Shown: positions 6,661-7,450 of the stretch, piece by piece
Layout of the letters: the number at the start of each line of letters is the position of its first letter
Position numbering within the stretch: position 1 is the first letter of the stretch
DNA from: JARRNO01 sp037384885
Lineage (GTDB): Bacteria > Acidobacteriota > UBA4820 > DSQY01
Assembly (NCBI GenBank): GCA_037384885.1
Contig: JARRNO010000099.1
Location: forward strand, 1 to 7,450
Length of the DNA: 7,450 nt
Direction of reading: 5' to 3'
Program-made: the position numbers and the translations under genes
The notes under the pieces: model-generated
What the model was told of the DNA's origin: nothing
What the model saw: the letters and a program-made list of their open reading frames with translations, nothing else
The model's database searches: none

Positions 6661-7450
6661 GGGCTTCCTTCCCGCTTAAGATAGAGGGCGGCCAGGGGAG
6701 GCAGTGTCAGGACAACCGATCCTTCGCGTCCATGGCAGGGGACCGGATTGAATTCGGCCATGCCCATGTTGCCCTGTCCGCTGCCTCCAAACTCGGCGGC
6801 GTCGCTGTTCAATAGCTCGCGCCAGTAAGGCCCGGAATCAACACCGATGCGGTAGTTTTTCCTGGTGACCGGCGTGAAGTTGCAGACCGCGAGGATAGGC
6901 TCCTTCGAGGCGCGGTCGATCCGAAGAAAAGACAGGATACTGCCCGCGGAGTCATTGCAGTCGACCCATTGAAAGCCGCCCGGTTCGCAGTCCCCCTCGA
7001 ACAGGGCCTTTTCGGTGGCGTAAAGATGATTCAACGTCCCCACAAGCAACCGGAGGGAGCGGTGTTTCTCTTCGTCCAGGAGGTGCCAGTCCAGGCTGTT
7101 TTCGTGATACCACTCGTTCCACTGGCCGAATTCTGCGCCCATGAACAGGAGCTTTTTGCCCGGGGTGGCGAACATGTACGAGAGAAGAAGCCGAAGCCCT
7201 GCGAAACGCTGCCAAGAATCGCCGGGCATCTTGGCCAGGAGCGACCCTTTCCCGTAAACCACCTCGTCATGAGAGAGAGGCAGGACGTAATTTTCCGAGT
7301 AGCCGTAAACGCTTCTGAAGGTGAGCTCGTTGTGGTGAAAGCTTCTGTGGATGGGGTCGCGGCTGAAATAGGACAGCGTATCGTGCATCCAGCCCATGTC
7401 CCACTTGAACCCGAAACCCAGCCCGCCGAGGTGGACGGGCTTCGATACCA
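6657..7450 (-). CDS. glgB: 1,4-alpha-glucan branching enzyme (GlgB), C-terminal part, 5' partial
   Basis: Glycogen branching enzyme of family GH13: it cuts an alpha-1,4 chain and reattaches it as an alpha-1,6 branch during glycogen synthesis in the cytoplasm. The frame stays open to the right edge (first full codon at 7448), so the ATG at 7397 is internal. About 263 C-terminal residues are visible, out of roughly 630-730 usual for the family. Typical motifs are LGGLGFGFKWDMGWMHDTL across the internal ATG, FSRDPIHR, HHNELTF, and LSHDEVVYGKGSLL, which holds the third catalytic acid of the GH13 triad (Asp, complement of 7266-7268) preceded by its conserved His. Further on are KMPGD, GKKLLFMGAEFGQWNEW and SLDWHLL. 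The final 100 or so residues form the C-terminal beta domain ending in LPPLAALYLKREG. The catalytic nucleophile and acid/base Glu lie beyond the window. The usual HGKG reads YGKG, a mild variant. The downstream GH57 gene overlaps it by 4 bases. Confidence 0.96.
   Translation of the reverse strand, partial: VSKPVHLGGLGFGFKWDMGWMHDTLSYFSRDPIHRSFHHNELTFRSVYGYSENYVLPLSHDEVVYGKGSLLAKMPGDSWQRFAGLRLLLSYMFATPGKKLLFMGAEFGQWNEWYHENSLDWHLLDEEKHRSLRLLVGTLNHLYATEKALFEGDCEPGGFQWVDCNDSAGSILSFLRIDRASKEPILAVCNFTPVTRKNYRIGVDSGPYWRELLNSDAAEFGGSGQGNMGMAEFNPVPCHGREGSVVLTLPPLAALYLKREGSP
6666..6670 (-). promoter_or_regulatory. Ribosome binding site of the GH57 gene
   Basis: Reading the minus strand, GGGAAGGAAG precedes the GH57 ATG. 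Its AAGGA core is 5 bases from the start and lies inside the last codons of glgB. This supports the ATG at 6660 as the true start and independent ribosome loading in addition to coupling. Confidence 0.65.

Noticed and set aside
7395..7397. ATG at 7397 (minus strand) as the start of glgB
   Set aside because: The frame continues upstream to the window edge with conserved GlgB residues (LGGLGFGFKW), so this Met is internal.

Overview
The window is a compact, GC-rich bacterial block of alpha-glucan and trehalose metabolism with four protein genes and almost no non-coding DNA. Both outer genes run off the window edges. I see no RNA gene, insertion sequence, CRISPR array or other mobile element. 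The gene set (fused OtsA-OtsB, short DUF3417-type alpha-glucan phosphorylase, GH57/DUF3536 protein next to GlgB) is one I associate with Desulfobacterota (former Deltaproteobacteria) or Nitrospirota-like bacteria. That placement is a low-confidence inference from gene content and base composition.

Layout, plus strand: positions 1-1940 hold a trehalose-6-phosphate synthase fused to a trehalose-6-phosphatase, lacking about 75 N-terminal residues to the left edge. A 141-base gap follows, then an alpha-glucan phosphorylase (glgP) at 2082-4229. Layout, minus strand: the C-terminal part of a glycogen branching enzyme (glgB) enters from the right edge and ends at 6657. It overlaps the start of a GH57/DUF3536 glycoside hydrolase (6660 down to 4237) by 4 bases in an ATGA junction. 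The two gene pairs converge, and their stop codons are only 7 bases apart.

How they may work together (inference from family functions): GlgB adds alpha-1,6 branches to the glucan store. The coupled GH57 protein probably trims, branches or debranches the same polymer. GlgP releases glucose-1-phosphate from chain ends. That can feed UDP- or ADP-glucose and glucose-6-phosphate, the two substrates of the OtsA domain, and the fused OtsB domain then dephosphorylates trehalose-6-phosphate to free trehalose. The locus therefore looks like a storage-polymer/compatible-solute exchange module. No fundamentally new system is evident. The least understood component is the GH57/DUF3536 protein with its conserved cysteine-rich segment.
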